Notes: a model not told the origin generated them from the sequence alone. A stretch of DNA of 64,000 nucleotides from Phycisphaerae bacterium (GCA_021736645.1 JAIPFM010000096.1:1-64000), one strand, 5' to 3'; positions 46,410 through 55,773 are shown, numbered from the stretch's first letter. Made by a program: numbers and translations.

Positions 46410-47996
46410 TCAGTCGTTCCAGTGCGCATCGATGATTGTTTGAATGTGCGGGTACTTCGCATCCGTTTCATTGAGCTCTTGCCTGAGCAACCTGAGCTTT
46501 GCTTTCAGTTCTTTGACTGTTTCAGCGTACTCGGACCTGCCGTACAGGTTGTTCATTTCGTGAGGGTCTTCTTTGATATCATAGAGTTCCCATCCCGGAG
46601 GGGTGACGATATCTGCCTGGGAGCCCCAGTAATCCGTTCGTGGAGGATCTTCATAGTCCACGCCATAGAAGAAGATCAGTTTGTACTGATGGGTTCTGAT
46701 GCCAAAATGTGCAGGGTTGCCCAGGTTGTGGGCCATGTGCATCCAATACCTGTAATAGGTCGCGTCCCGCCACGGCTGTTCTTTGTTTCCAAGCAATGTC
46801 TGTTTGAAGCTCCTCCCCTGCATGTATTCAGGCACCCGGCCTCCTGCCATGTCAATGAGGGTCGGAGCAAAATCTGTATTGTTGATCAGCAGGTCGCATC
46901 GACTTCCCTTGGCTATGAACCCGGGGCCATGAGCGATGAAGGGCATTCTCATGCCTTCTTCATACATCCAACGCTTGTCAAAGAAATCATGCTCCCCAAG
47001 AAAATAGCCCTGATCACCGGTGTAGATGATGAGGGTATTTTCGTAAATGCCTTCTTCCTTCAGATACTCGACGAGTCTCTGGACATTGTCATCCACCCCC
47101 TTGACACAACGAAGATATCTCTTGAGGAACGTCTGATAGACCGCGCGGGTGTAGTCCGGCTCCGGCAGCGATTCATCAATACCAAGTCTTTTGCCCAAAC
47201 CCCAGGTGTTGCACCGCTTGGAGACCGACGCCCCAATGGTGTGGATCAGGCTGTCATTTATCCCCCGGGTGGCTAGGGATCCGAATCCTCGTGCCGGCTG
47301 ATCGTACAAATTATCCGGCTCCGGAATTGTCGTGTCCTCAAGGTAACTGTCGTATCGCTTCGCATTGGAGAATAAATCGTGAGGCGCTTTGAAATGATGC
47401 ATCAGGAAGAAGGGTTTTGTTTTGTCCCTGTGTTTCAGCCAGTCAATACTGAGGTCCGTGATCACATCCGAGGAGTGCCCGACGTGCTTTGTCGTATTGC
47501 GCGGCCAGGCTCCACGGGTGCAATCCCTGGTCACGGGATTATGATACTGACCCTGTCCGGGGAGTACATTGTAATAGTCAAAGGCGGCAGGCTCTTCTTT
47601 CAGATGCCATTTGCCGATCATCGCCGTGAGGTACCCGGCCTGCTTCATCTCACGAGGAAGAAACTGCTTCTCCGGAGAAATCCTGCCGTCGAGATCCAGA
47701 ACCCCGTTGGTCTGGGGATATTGCCCGGTGATGATGGACGCACGACTCGGCGTGCAAATGGAATTGTTGCAGAATACACTGTCAAAGATCATCCCTGCTT
47801 TGGCCAGCCTGTCAATATTTGGAGTGGGGTTGAGGGACGCCAGCCTTGATCTGTAACTACCGAATGCCTGAGTGGTATGGTCATCGGACATGATAAACAG
47901 GATGTTGGGCTTGACCTCCCTGGACAGACCGGCGCAAGCAGGCAATAATACGGATAACACCCATGATGCAAGCATTAGACCTTTTCTTGAACTCAT
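46410..47996 (-). CDS. Secreted sulfatase (formylglycine type)
   Basis: A 528-residue protein with GGGGAG before the ATG and a signal peptide (about 1-25). KPNILFIMSDDH binds the metal, and CTPSR carries the formylglycine cysteine (Cys81). IGKWHLKEE, YTGDQGYFLGEH and FFDKRWMYEEGMRMPF are present. The last motifs place it in the sulfatase group related to N-sulfoglucosamine and 6-O-sulfo-GlcNAc type enzymes, distinct from the two sulfatases at 21996-25057. The substrate remains inference. It is the only minus-strand gene between 27197 and 51349. Confidence 0.92.
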   Translation of the reverse strand: MSSRKGLMLASWVLSVLLPACAGLSREVKPNILFIMSDDHTTQAFGSYRSRLASLNPTPNIDRLAKAGMIFDSVFCNNSICTPSRASIITGQYPQTNGVLDLDGRISPEKQFLPREMKQAGYLTAMIGKWHLKEEPAAFDYYNVLPGQGQYHNPVTRDCTRGAWPRNTTKHVGHSSDVITDLSIDWLKHRDKTKPFFLMHHFKAPHDLFSNAKRYDSYLEDTTIPEPDNLYDQPARGFGSLATRGINDSLIHTIGASVSKRCNTWGLGKRLGIDESLPEPDYTRAVYQTFLKRYLRCVKGVDDNVQRLVEYLKEEGIYENTLIIYTGDQGYFLGEHDFFDKRWMYEEGMRMPFIAHGPGFIAKGSRCDLLINNTDFAPTLIDMAGGRVPEYMQGRSFKQTLLGNKEQPWRDATYYRYWMHMAHNLGNPAHFGIRTHQYKLIFFYGVDYEDPPRTDYWGSQADIVTPPGWELYDIKEDPHEMNNLYGRSEYAETVKELKAKLRLLRQELNETDAKYPHIQTIIDAHWND

Positions 47997-48100
47997 ATGA
48001 ATTGACTCCCCACAAAGTAAGCCACCGGTTCAACCTGTACGGCATCCCAGTCTCCTCTGCCGCGATCTGTGAAATCACCCATCAAAGAGGGTTGAACCAG

Positions 48101-48128
48101 ATTATACCCCATCTGTCAAATCCTGCAA
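48101..48128 (-). promoter_or_regulatory. Possible promoter of the third sulfatase gene
   Basis: On the minus strand TTGCAG (48128-48123), a 16-base spacer and TATAAT (48106-48101), about 105 bases before the ATG. Confidence 0.45.
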
Positions 48129-48186
48129 GGACTTCCATTGTGTTTGAGCCGCAAGTAGAAAATGTTTGCATCTGGGCAATGCTTTG

Positions 48187-48216
48187 TTGATCCCACCCCT
48201 GCCAACAGCCTATACT
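48187..48216 (+). promoter_or_regulatory. Possible promoter of the SASA esterase pair
   Basis: TTGATC (48187-48192), an 18-base spacer and TATACT (48211-48216), 71 bases before the start at 48287. It is divergent from the sulfatase promoter. Confidence 0.4.
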
Positions 48217-48286
48217 GGAGTCCGCTCCAAAACTGGGGGGCATCCCCGGTTGGAGAAGCCTGTGACCTATCAAGAGGAAGAAACAG

Positions 48287-50086
48287 ATGAAGAAGCGATT
48301 GACCTTTGTCGTGATTGTTTGTGTGGGCCTGTTGTATACCATTCCCGCCAGTGCTGCTGAAAAACCGCTCAAGATCTACATCCTGGCCGGGCAGTCCAAT
48401 ATGGAGGGCCAGGCCAGGATCGAGACATTCGACTATATCGGTGAGGACCCGGCCACTGCGCCCCTGCTCAGGACCATGCGCGGCCCGGACGGCAAGGCGC
48501 GTGTGTGCGACAGGGTCTGGATCTCCTATTTCACAGGCATGGGCGACAACAACGGCGAGGGATTCGGCAAACTGACGGCCGGGTACGGGTCTCGCAGCAA
48601 CCCCGCTGAAGACGGCGGCAAGATCGGCCCGGAGTTTACCTTTGGCATTGCCATGGAACAGGCGACCGACGGCCCGATTCTGATCATCAAGACGGCCTGG
48701 GGCGGCAAGTCGCTGAATACGGACTTCCGGCCGCCCAGCGCAGGGCCGTACAAACTCAATGCATTTCAGCGTGACCTGTACACTCGGAGAGGCGTGGATC
48801 TCGACAAGTGGGAAGCAGACAAGGCCCGGGACACGGGGCACTATTACCGGCTCATGATGGCACATGTGAAGAAGGTCTTGGCGGATCCCAAAAGGGTCTG
48901 CCCGGTGTACAATGAGAAGGCGGGATATGAAATCGCCGGCTTTGTCTGGTTCCAGGGCTGGAATGACATGTGCGATGGTGACACCTATCCGGATAATAAC
49001 AAACCGGGTGCCTATGCTGAATATAGCAACCTTATGTCGCATTTCATCCGTGATGTGCGCAAGGACCTGAAGACCCCGAAGATGCCTTTCGTGATTGGTG
49101 TCATCGGTGTCGATGGTGACAAGGCCAAGGGCGGTCTCGCCACCCTGCGTCCTGCCATGGCCGCGCCGGCCCACATGCCTGAGTTCAAGGGAAATGTGGC
49201 TGCCGTGGAGACCGCCCCATATTGGGATCACGAAATGGCAGCGCTTGAGCCCAAAAAAGCCATGACCGATCACCGACTGAGTGTGGCTCATGTCATCACC
49301 GAAGAAGGTGTCATGGAGGAGCCGGAGGCAGACGTGCCCGGTTGGGAGCCGATCGGATCGCCCAGGCCGGAGGCACGCACTTGGCGGTTCATGTCATTTG
49401 ATGTGCAGAAAGAAGCCGATCAGTTGACCCAAGAAGAGAAAAAGCGTTTCCGTGATGTCACTCTGCCCGCCGGATTGGAGGGCTGGACCATGCCCGATTT
49501 TGACGACAGCCAGTGGCGCAGCGGCAAGGCACCGATCGGCAAGGGGAGCTGGACCCACCACTTGATCGGCAAGGGAACCGTTAAGTACAAAACTGATTGG
49601 GGCGAGGGTGAGTTTATCCTGATGCGCACCAGCTTCGAGGTGGATACCCTGGACTATGAAGCCTTTCGAATCAGCGTGCTGGCACGTCAGGGATTTCACA
49701 TCTACCTGAACGGCCACAAGATCAACACCTACATCTGGTGGAAAGATGAACCGCAGTATCGCCCCATCCCTCTTGAACCTGACCATATCAAGCATCTCAA
49801 GAAGGGCAAGAATGTTCTGGCGATCTATGCCAATGCCGAATACGACAGAAGAACGCAGGCCTGCTTTGCCGCCACAGATCTCATGATCGAGGGCATTACC
49901 AAGGCGGGCCTGGACTATGTCACCAGTCAGGCCTATATCAACAATCAGATGTACAAGGTCTGCACGCCCCGGGAAGCAAAGATCATCCGCGGGTCTTCAA
50001 ACGGAGGCTATCACTATCTGGGCAGTGCCAAGATCATGGCCCAGATCGGCAAAGCGTTTGCCGAGGCCATGAAGAAGATGCAATAG
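48287..50086 (+). CDS. Secreted SASA-type esterase with an inserted beta-sandwich domain
   Basis: A 599-residue protein with AGAGGA before the ATG and a signal peptide (about 1-23). The SASA/SGNH domain starts at once: ILAGQSNMEG (Ser37), IIKTAWGGKSL, FVWFQGWNDM. The last block, GYHYLGSAK (His576), supplies the probable catalytic His. Between these, residues of about 335-550 form an inserted galactose-binding-like beta-sandwich (MPDFDDSQWRSGKAPIGKG, GFHIYLNGHKIN). The neighbour at 50171 lacks this insert but is otherwise collinear, so the two are tandem paralogues. It probably removes O-acetyl groups from a glycan. Confidence 0.85.
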   Translation: MKKRLTFVVIVCVGLLYTIPASAAEKPLKIYILAGQSNMEGQARIETFDYIGEDPATAPLLRTMRGPDGKARVCDRVWISYFTGMGDNNGEGFGKLTAGYGSRSNPAEDGGKIGPEFTFGIAMEQATDGPILIIKTAWGGKSLNTDFRPPSAGPYKLNAFQRDLYTRRGVDLDKWEADKARDTGHYYRLMMAHVKKVLADPKRVCPVYNEKAGYEIAGFVWFQGWNDMCDGDTYPDNNKPGAYAEYSNLMSHFIRDVRKDLKTPKMPFVIGVIGVDGDKAKGGLATLRPAMAAPAHMPEFKGNVAAVETAPYWDHEMAALEPKKAMTDHRLSVAHVITEEGVMEEPEADVPGWEPIGSPRPEARTWRFMSFDVQKEADQLTQEEKKRFRDVTLPAGLEGWTMPDFDDSQWRSGKAPIGKGSWTHHLIGKGTVKYKTDWGEGEFILMRTSFEVDTLDYEAFRISVLARQGFHIYLNGHKINTYIWWKDEPQYRPIPLEPDHIKHLKKGKNVLAIYANAEYDRRTQACFAATDLMIEGITKAGLDYVTSQAYINNQMYKVCTPREAKIIRGSSNGGYHYLGSAKIMAQIGKAFAEAMKKMQ

Positions 50087-50107
50087 GGATCGATCCTGAT
50101 ATTTGTC

Positions 50108-50126
50108 GTGCCCGGATTCCGGGCAC
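50108..50126. other. Perfect hairpin between the SASA paralogues
   Basis: GTGCCCGG-ATT-CCGGGCAC, an 8-bp GC-rich stem with a 3-base loop. No T-tract follows, so it may stabilise or attenuate the message rather than end it. Confidence 0.55.
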
Positions 50127-50170
50127 AATCCATGTGGATAAGAATTTGAGCTCTTCAGAGGAAACATAAG

Positions 50171-51349
50171 ATGAAAAAGTGTTTGACCTGGATCGTGATT
50201 ATTTTGGCGGGCATGCTGTATGCGATGCCTGCTGAAGCTGCCGACAAACCCCTGAAGGTCTACATCCTGGCCGGGCAGTCCAACATGCAGGGCTCTGCCC
50301 ACCGGGTCACCTTTGCAGCCATGGCAGATGACCCCGAGACCGCCCCGCTCCTCAAGGAAATCCTCGATGAAAACGGCGATCCGATCGTGTGCGACAACGC
50401 CTGGATCACCTATCTCACGCAACGAGGCGATGGTGATACAGTGCTGCACAGCAAGGTCAAGGTGGGCTACGGCTTTGACAGCGAGCGCATCGGCCCTGAA
50501 TACGGATTCGGCCTGTTCATGGACAAGGCCGTCGACGAACCGATTCTGATCATCAAAACCGCCTGGGGCGGCAAATCACTGGCCGTAGACTTCCGCCCGC
50601 CGAGTGCCGGGCCCTACGAACCCAGTGCCGCGGAAAAGGAACGCGGCAACGTGCCTGCGAGCGAGACAGTCGGCCGCTATTACCGCGAGATGATGCGCTT
50701 CGTGCATGCCACACTGAAGGACGCAGAGAGTCTCCAACAGGTGGTGCCTGGCTATGCCCGGGCGCAGGGCTATGAACTGGCCGGGTTCGTGTGGTTCCAG
50801 GGCTGGAACGATATGTGCAACAGACACCACATCGAGCAGTACACCGAGAACATGATCCATTTCATCACCGATGTGCGCCAGGAACTCGAGGCCCCGACAC
50901 TCCCCTTCATCGTGGGCATTCTGGGGGTGTACGGCACGGACCCGGACAGTCGGAAGTTCGACAAGGGTTTGCCTGTGACCGCATTCCGCAAGGCCCAGTT
51001 CGAGGCTGTGGCGCAGTACGATCGCCAGGCGCCCGCACCCTATCGCGGCCGCGTCATGGCCGTGGACAGCGGCCCGTACTACGAACTCGAACTCAGCGAC
51101 ATCTACTGGAAGCGGCGCATGACCGGCGAGTGGAAGCGGCGCGTGACGCAGGGAGAGATGACCCCGGAACAGTTCGAGGCCGAATGCGCACGCTACGGCT
51201 TTGGCAGCGGCGAACTGACCGCCCAGGAGCAGCGCACGTGGGATCGGTGTGCCTCCAACGCGGAATACCATTACCTGGGCAGCGCCAAAACGTTTGTTCG
51301 CTTTGGCAAGGCACTGGCCGAGGCCATGCTGGCGATGAGCAAGCCGTAA
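50171..51349 (+). CDS. Secreted SASA-type esterase, compact form
   Basis: A 392-residue protein with GAGGAAA before the ATG and a signal peptide (about 1-23). Motifs match the neighbour at 48287: ILAGQSNMQG (Ser37), IIKTAWGGKSL, DFRPPSAGPYE, FVWFQGWNDM and YHYLGSAK (His367). The inserted beta-sandwich is absent. It is probably an O-acetylesterase on the same kind of substrate. It lies 84 bases after its paralogue with a hairpin between, so one mRNA is likely. It is convergent with the PtsI-like gene. Confidence 0.88.
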   Translation: MKKCLTWIVIILAGMLYAMPAEAADKPLKVYILAGQSNMQGSAHRVTFAAMADDPETAPLLKEILDENGDPIVCDNAWITYLTQRGDGDTVLHSKVKVGYGFDSERIGPEYGFGLFMDKAVDEPILIIKTAWGGKSLAVDFRPPSAGPYEPSAAEKERGNVPASETVGRYYREMMRFVHATLKDAESLQQVVPGYARAQGYELAGFVWFQGWNDMCNRHHIEQYTENMIHFITDVRQELEAPTLPFIVGILGVYGTDPDSRKFDKGLPVTAFRKAQFEAVAQYDRQAPAPYRGRVMAVDSGPYYELELSDIYWKRRMTGEWKRRVTQGEMTPEQFEAECARYGFGSGELTAQEQRTWDRCASNAEYHYLGSAKTFVRFGKALAEAMLAMSKP

Positions 51350-51526
51350 CCAGGCAGATCAAGGATCAAGCACACCCGTGGTCTCTTGCGGATCGGACAG
51401 TCAAGATTTCTACATGGCTTTATGCGGCCGAACCCACCTATTTTACATGACCTATTACACTCAAAATGACTCCCGGGCCCACGGTCTTGAGATTGGCCCT
51501 CATACTCATACTGAGTGATGTCAACT

Positions 51527-53212
51527 TCAGAGTATGTCTTCCAGCTTCGCCTGGAAAAACTCACGAACCGCTTCGGTGCTGGACAGTTTCAAGGCATCCC
51601 GCGCCATCTCTTTTGCCCAGCGGCTGTCCACAGAAAGGATCGTCTGCTTAACGGCGGCCACTTTCGGCGCAGTCACAGACAGTATCTCCAATCCCAATCC
51701 CAGCAGAAATGGTATGGAAAGCGGGTTGCTTGCCATGTCACCTGCCATGCCGATAGGCTTACCGGCCCGACCCGCCGCGGCGGCGCTCATGGCGATTAAG
51801 CGAAGGACGGCCGGATGAAACGGATCATACCAACGCGCCACCTTGGGATTCATTCGGTCCGCCGCAAGTGTGAACTGGGTCAAATCGTTTGTACCTATTG
51901 AACAGAAATCAAAATCCTTCAGGTATTCATCAGCCATCAAGGCTGCGGATGGCACTTCTATCATGATCCCCACTTTGTAGCGGCCCAAAGGCACCCCCTG
52001 CGCTTCAAGCTGAGAATGCGCCTTGGACACAAGCTCTCTGCATTTTTGCAGCTCCCAAAGCGCTGACACAAAGGGAAACATGATCCAGAGGTCTCCCTCC
52101 GTGGACGCTCGCAACATGCCGCGAAGCTGCTGCAGAAAGAGATCCTCCATGTCCAGACACATTCTCAAGCCCTGCCAGCCCAGATTTGGATTTTCTTCAG
52201 GATCTCCCGCAAGGTAAGGAATGATCTTATCGCCGCCGGCTTCAATGGTCCGCATGATAACCGGACCCGGCGTCCGTTTCAGAATATCACCATAAATATA
52301 GGATTGCCTTTCCTCCGAAGGCGCTTCATCTCCCTCAAATATGAATTCGGTCCGAAACATACCCACACCCGAAGCGCCCGCATCAATCAGAGGCTGAACG
52401 TCATTGGGCCCGGTGATGTTGGCCCAGAGGTTCACGGGGACGCCGTCTGCTGTCACCGTTTTCCGGCCGGCAAGATGTGCCAGTGAACTCTTTGCAGCTT
52501 TCGCCTTGGCGATGCGCCCTTGGGCTTCAGCCACGGCTGACTCGTCAGGCTCGACAATCACCTTTCCATGGCCCGGATCGCAAATACACTGTGCCTCATC
52601 AGGGATGACATCAAAGACGTTACGAACACCGGACACTGCGGGTATGCCGAGCTGCTTGGCGACAATGGCAAAGTGGCTGGTGGCACCACCGCGTTCTGTC
52701 ACAATACCCGCCACGCAGTCCGCACGCAGCCTAGTGACATCAAACGCTGTCATCTCGTCCGTCACCAGGATCACAGGTCTCTCGGCAGAAAGAATCGGCG
52801 TTGAAAGCCCATGAAGCGTGCGAAACAAGCGCCGGCCCACCTCCTCGGCGTCCTCAGCTCGCGAACGATAAACAGGATCTGGCGACTCGCCAAAGATCAC
52901 CATGAGATCCTGTGTGGTCTGTACCACAGCATCTTCCGGTGATTGCCCGGAACCCACGCGATCGACAATCCCGCCATGAAAAAGCGGACCTTCCAGCATG
53001 TGCCTCAACGATTCAGCCTCACTGTCGGCATATCCCCCAAGATCACGACTGACCTTCGCGCAGGCCTCTGCAATACGACTCAAGCTGGTATCCACCTGAC
53101 CTTCATTGATCCGGTCTCCAGTCGTTTCAAACGGCACATTTCTCAGGACAAATGTCGAACCTATGCTTAATCCTGCGGAGACAGACAAACCCTCGATCAT
53201 CGTATTTTTCAT
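51527..53212 (-). CDS. PtsI-like phosphoenolpyruvate-protein phosphotransferase lacking the catalytic Cys
   Basis: From the ATG at 53212, with AAGGGG 9 bases upstream; 561 residues, close to the normal enzyme I length. The phosphohistidine motif GGATSHFAIVAKQLGIPAV is intact (His180). The PEP-binding barrel shows GMFRTEFIF, RTIEAGGDKI, IMIEVPSAA, and GTNDLTQFTLAADR. In canonical enzyme I the end of the barrel has GMCGE with the proton-donor Cys; here it is GMAGDMASNP, so that Cys is Ala490. No HPr or EII gene is in the window. It may act with an alternative partner in regulation, or be slow or inactive. It is divergent from the ABC transporter and separated from it by 570 bases. Confidence 0.82.
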   Translation of the reverse strand: MKNTMIEGLSVSAGLSIGSTFVLRNVPFETTGDRINEGQVDTSLSRIAEACAKVSRDLGGYADSEAESLRHMLEGPLFHGGIVDRVGSGQSPEDAVVQTTQDLMVIFGESPDPVYRSRAEDAEEVGRRLFRTLHGLSTPILSAERPVILVTDEMTAFDVTRLRADCVAGIVTERGGATSHFAIVAKQLGIPAVSGVRNVFDVIPDEAQCICDPGHGKVIVEPDESAVAEAQGRIAKAKAAKSSLAHLAGRKTVTADGVPVNLWANITGPNDVQPLIDAGASGVGMFRTEFIFEGDEAPSEERQSYIYGDILKRTPGPVIMRTIEAGGDKIIPYLAGDPEENPNLGWQGLRMCLDMEDLFLQQLRGMLRASTEGDLWIMFPFVSALWELQKCRELVSKAHSQLEAQGVPLGRYKVGIMIEVPSAALMADEYLKDFDFCSIGTNDLTQFTLAADRMNPKVARWYDPFHPAVLRLIAMSAAAAGRAGKPIGMAGDMASNPLSIPFLLGLGLEILSVTAPKVAAVKQTILSVDSRWAKEMARDALKLSSTEAVREFFQAKLEDIL

Positions 53213-53218
53213 AACCAA

Positions 53219-53780
53219 AGCCCCTTATACTTTTGCCGAAAACCAAACCGCCGCGTCAAACCCAATATCATAGATAAGGTATGGCCAACCCTGCCCGCGG
53301 CTTTCTCTGCAGACACTTTCAAGCCTGTATTCCGCTGTATAGTCACTCACAACATGATTCTCTAGAACTCAGGATTTTTGCATATTCCAAATAAGGCGCT
53401 CACATAGACGCACACAAACATGCCTGAAGCAGAACACTCTATCTCCTGTCTAGAGTACGGCACAAACCACACGAAATCAAGATACAAGTAGTCAATATGA
53501 CGCCTGACCATGAGCCATGGCCATTCATGATGAACGGCCCCTAACACCACAGCCTCAAAATAACTTTTCAATCGACACCGTGAACATTTGACAACAGCAC
53601 CCCGAAACATTAAATTGTTGTTTCTGTAGTCATATTTGCCGGGAGCTAATTATGAATACTACGCCTTGACCTCAACCTGCCAATGACGCTGGATTACCTC
53701 CGTGCAGATTTTACCCGGAACGCGGCCGAAGACCTGAAAAAGACGGAACGACAAACCATACGACAACGAATGACAAACAA
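53219..53780. other. Long regulatory gap between ptsI-like and ABC transporter genes
   Basis: A 562-base AT-richer region. Contents seen: the promoter at 53588, a 5-codon mini-ORF at 53652 (MNTTP) with GGGAG 7 bases before its ATG, and the 34-codon ORF at 53683. An 82-codon minus-strand ORF (53362-53610) is probably chance. Confidence 0.5.
53588..53616 (+). promoter_or_regulatory. Promoter of the ABC transporter operon
   Basis: A consensus TTGACA (53588-53593), a 17-base spacer and TAAATT (53611-53616). The ABC binding-protein gene starts about 165 bases further on, leaving a long 5' leader with two small ORFs. Confidence 0.5.
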
Positions 53781-53787
53781 ATGCTGA
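53683..53787 (+). CDS. Possible 34-residue leader peptide
   Basis: ATG at 53683 to TGA at 53785-53787, overlapping the first codons of the binding-protein gene by 7 bases. The peptide (MTLDYLRADFTRNAAEDLK and a basic tail) looks coding-like. The main gene has no Shine-Dalgarno, so its translation could be coupled to this ORF. No database check was possible. Confidence 0.35.
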   Translation: MTLDYLRADFTRNAAEDLKKTERQTIRQRMTNKC

Positions 53788-55754
53788 GACTCCTGAAAAA
53801 ACTGACACTGGGTGTTTCGCTCATCGTGGCAGCGAGTGCTGTGTTGCTTATATCAGACCTCGGACAGTGGAAAAAAGGTGGCCACAGTGTCCCTAGAGTC
53901 GCCATATTGAACTACGCGACAAGACCCGTCCTGGAGGACGGGCAGCGCGGCATATTTGATGCGTTCAAGGACCACGGATTCATAAACGGGGAAGACATTG
54001 AGATCAAACTGTTTAACGCCGAAAACGATCTCCCCACTGCCAACACGATGGCAAGCGCCATATTGGGTGGCGATTTTGACCTGGTCGTCTCCATAAGCAC
54101 CCCATGCCTGCAGGCCATGGCTTCTGCCAACAGAAACGGAACCGTTAAACATATCTTCGGGCTTGTCACCGACCCATTTGGCGCGGGTGTCGGAATCAGC
54201 CGCACTGACCCCCTGGACCACCCCGCTCACCTGGCCGGTATCGGCACGTTTCAGCCGGTCAAAGAGGCGTTCCAGATCGCGCGCGAGATGTGCCCTGAAA
54301 TCAGGAAGGTCGGCGTGGTGTGGAACCCGGCCGAAGCCTGTTCAGAAGCCTGCACCATCATGGCACGCGACACCTGCAAGAACATGGGGATCGAGCTTCT
54401 TGAAGCCACCGTGGACAGTTCATCAGGTGTATTGGAAGCGGCGCGTGCGCTGACGGCCAGAGATGTGGATTGCATCTGGATAGGTGGAGACAATACAGTG
54501 GAGCTTGCCATCAGCTCGCTCATAAAAGCCACCAGCGAAATACGCGTGCCGGTATTTGCCAACGCGCCGAGCTCTGCGCATAACGGCGCCATCTTCGGAC
54601 TGGGCGCCAACTATTACGAGGTCGGCAAGATCACGGGGGATCTGGCAGCCCGGACCCTCAAGGGTCTCGATCTGGCCACTGTCAGAATAGAGAATGTGGC
54701 ACCTGAACGACTGGCGATCAATTACGAGGCCGCAAAAGGCCTTCGCTCTACATGGCGATTTACAGAACGAATAAAGAAGCTGGCCGAATCTGCCAATATC
54801 AAACATGACGCCAGCGCGTCACCCCCCGGACGCCCGGGAAGAAAGCTTCAGTTCAGCTTTGTCCATTATGTCGAAAGCCCTACGTCTGAAGCAACCGAAA
54901 GAGGGTTCCTTCAACAGCTTGAGACAATCGGACTGAGAAAAGGAGTGGATTACGATATCAAGATCAGGAGTTCGCAACGAGACATGGCAACCCTGATGGC
55001 CATTATGGATGCCGTGGCCTCGGAGAAACCTGACGCACTGATCACTTCATCCACCCCCACACTGCAGGCCGCTCTGAAACGGATCACCCATATCCCCATT
55101 ATTTTCGGCGGTGTTGCGAATCCTGTCATCGCCGGGGCCGGCGAAAGCTACCAGGATCACCTCCCGAACACAACAGGCATTTCGACGATGAGCGCGTTTG
55201 AGGACATGGTCACACTCCTGAAAGAATGCGTCCCGAATGCGAAACGGATTGGCACTCTGTTTGTTCCCGCGGAAATCAATTCTGTCTACTACAAGGAAGC
55301 GCTGGAGAAGGCAGCACAACAGGGAGGTCTTGAGCTCATGACGGTAGGCGTGTCCACAAGCACTGAAGTGCCGGATGCCACACTGTCTCTCATTAGCAAG
55401 GGCGTGGATGTGATATGCCAGATATCTGACAATCTCAACAATTCCGCGTTCTCCGGCATCACGAAAGCCGCTGAAAAAACCAGGACGCCTCTATTCGCCT
55501 TCGTCAGTTCATACGCCATGAACAGCGGCGCGGCTGTCGCGCTGGCAAGGGACTATGACCAAGGCGGACGAGATGTCGCCGACTTGCTGATCAGGGTGAT
55601 GAACGGCGAGTCACCCAAGGACATTCCTTTCTCCTATGTAAAAAAAACCAGACTGGTCATCAATTTGAACAACGCCGCGACTTATAATCTGAAGATTCCA
55701 GCCCATGTACTGGAGAAAGCCGACACCGTCATAAACCTTTCTTCTTCACCATAA
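53781..55754 (+). CDS. Membrane-anchored tandem ABC substrate-binding protein (TrpX-like)
   Basis: A 657-residue protein with an N-terminal membrane anchor (about 8-26) and two consecutive substrate-binding domains of the ABC_sub_bind (PF04392, TrpX-like) family, about 38-330 and about 350-655. Each shows the two-lobe pattern and short strand motifs such as VAILNYATRP / FSFVHYVESP and DALITSSTPTLQAALK. Two domains in one chain is unusual, as the family is normally single. It probably captures small organic solutes, by analogy with TrpX (tryptophan), for the permease and ATPase downstream. The ATG has no Shine-Dalgarno. Confidence 0.8.
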   Translation: MLRLLKKLTLGVSLIVAASAVLLISDLGQWKKGGHSVPRVAILNYATRPVLEDGQRGIFDAFKDHGFINGEDIEIKLFNAENDLPTANTMASAILGGDFDLVVSISTPCLQAMASANRNGTVKHIFGLVTDPFGAGVGISRTDPLDHPAHLAGIGTFQPVKEAFQIAREMCPEIRKVGVVWNPAEACSEACTIMARDTCKNMGIELLEATVDSSSGVLEAARALTARDVDCIWIGGDNTVELAISSLIKATSEIRVPVFANAPSSAHNGAIFGLGANYYEVGKITGDLAARTLKGLDLATVRIENVAPERLAINYEAAKGLRSTWRFTERIKKLAESANIKHDASASPPGRPGRKLQFSFVHYVESPTSEATERGFLQQLETIGLRKGVDYDIKIRSSQRDMATLMAIMDAVASEKPDALITSSTPTLQAALKRITHIPIIFGGVANPVIAGAGESYQDHLPNTTGISTMSAFEDMVTLLKECVPNAKRIGTLFVPAEINSVYYKEALEKAAQQGGLELMTVGVSTSTEVPDATLSLISKGVDVICQISDNLNNSAFSGITKAAEKTRTPLFAFVSSYAMNSGAAVALARDYDQGGRDVADLLIRVMNGESPKDIPFSYVKKTRLVINLNNAATYNLKIPAHVLEKADTVINLSSSP

Positions 55755-55773
55755 AAAGAGACATGACACAGAC

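Noticed and set aside
50108-50126. Intrinsic terminator between the SASA genes
   Set aside because: The stem is perfect but no T-tract follows on either strand, so it is listed only as a hairpin.
53362-53610. 82-codon minus-strand ORF in the long regulatory gap
   Set aside because: No ribosome-binding site; odd composition with scattered Cys, Trp and Tyr; no similarity to a family I know.
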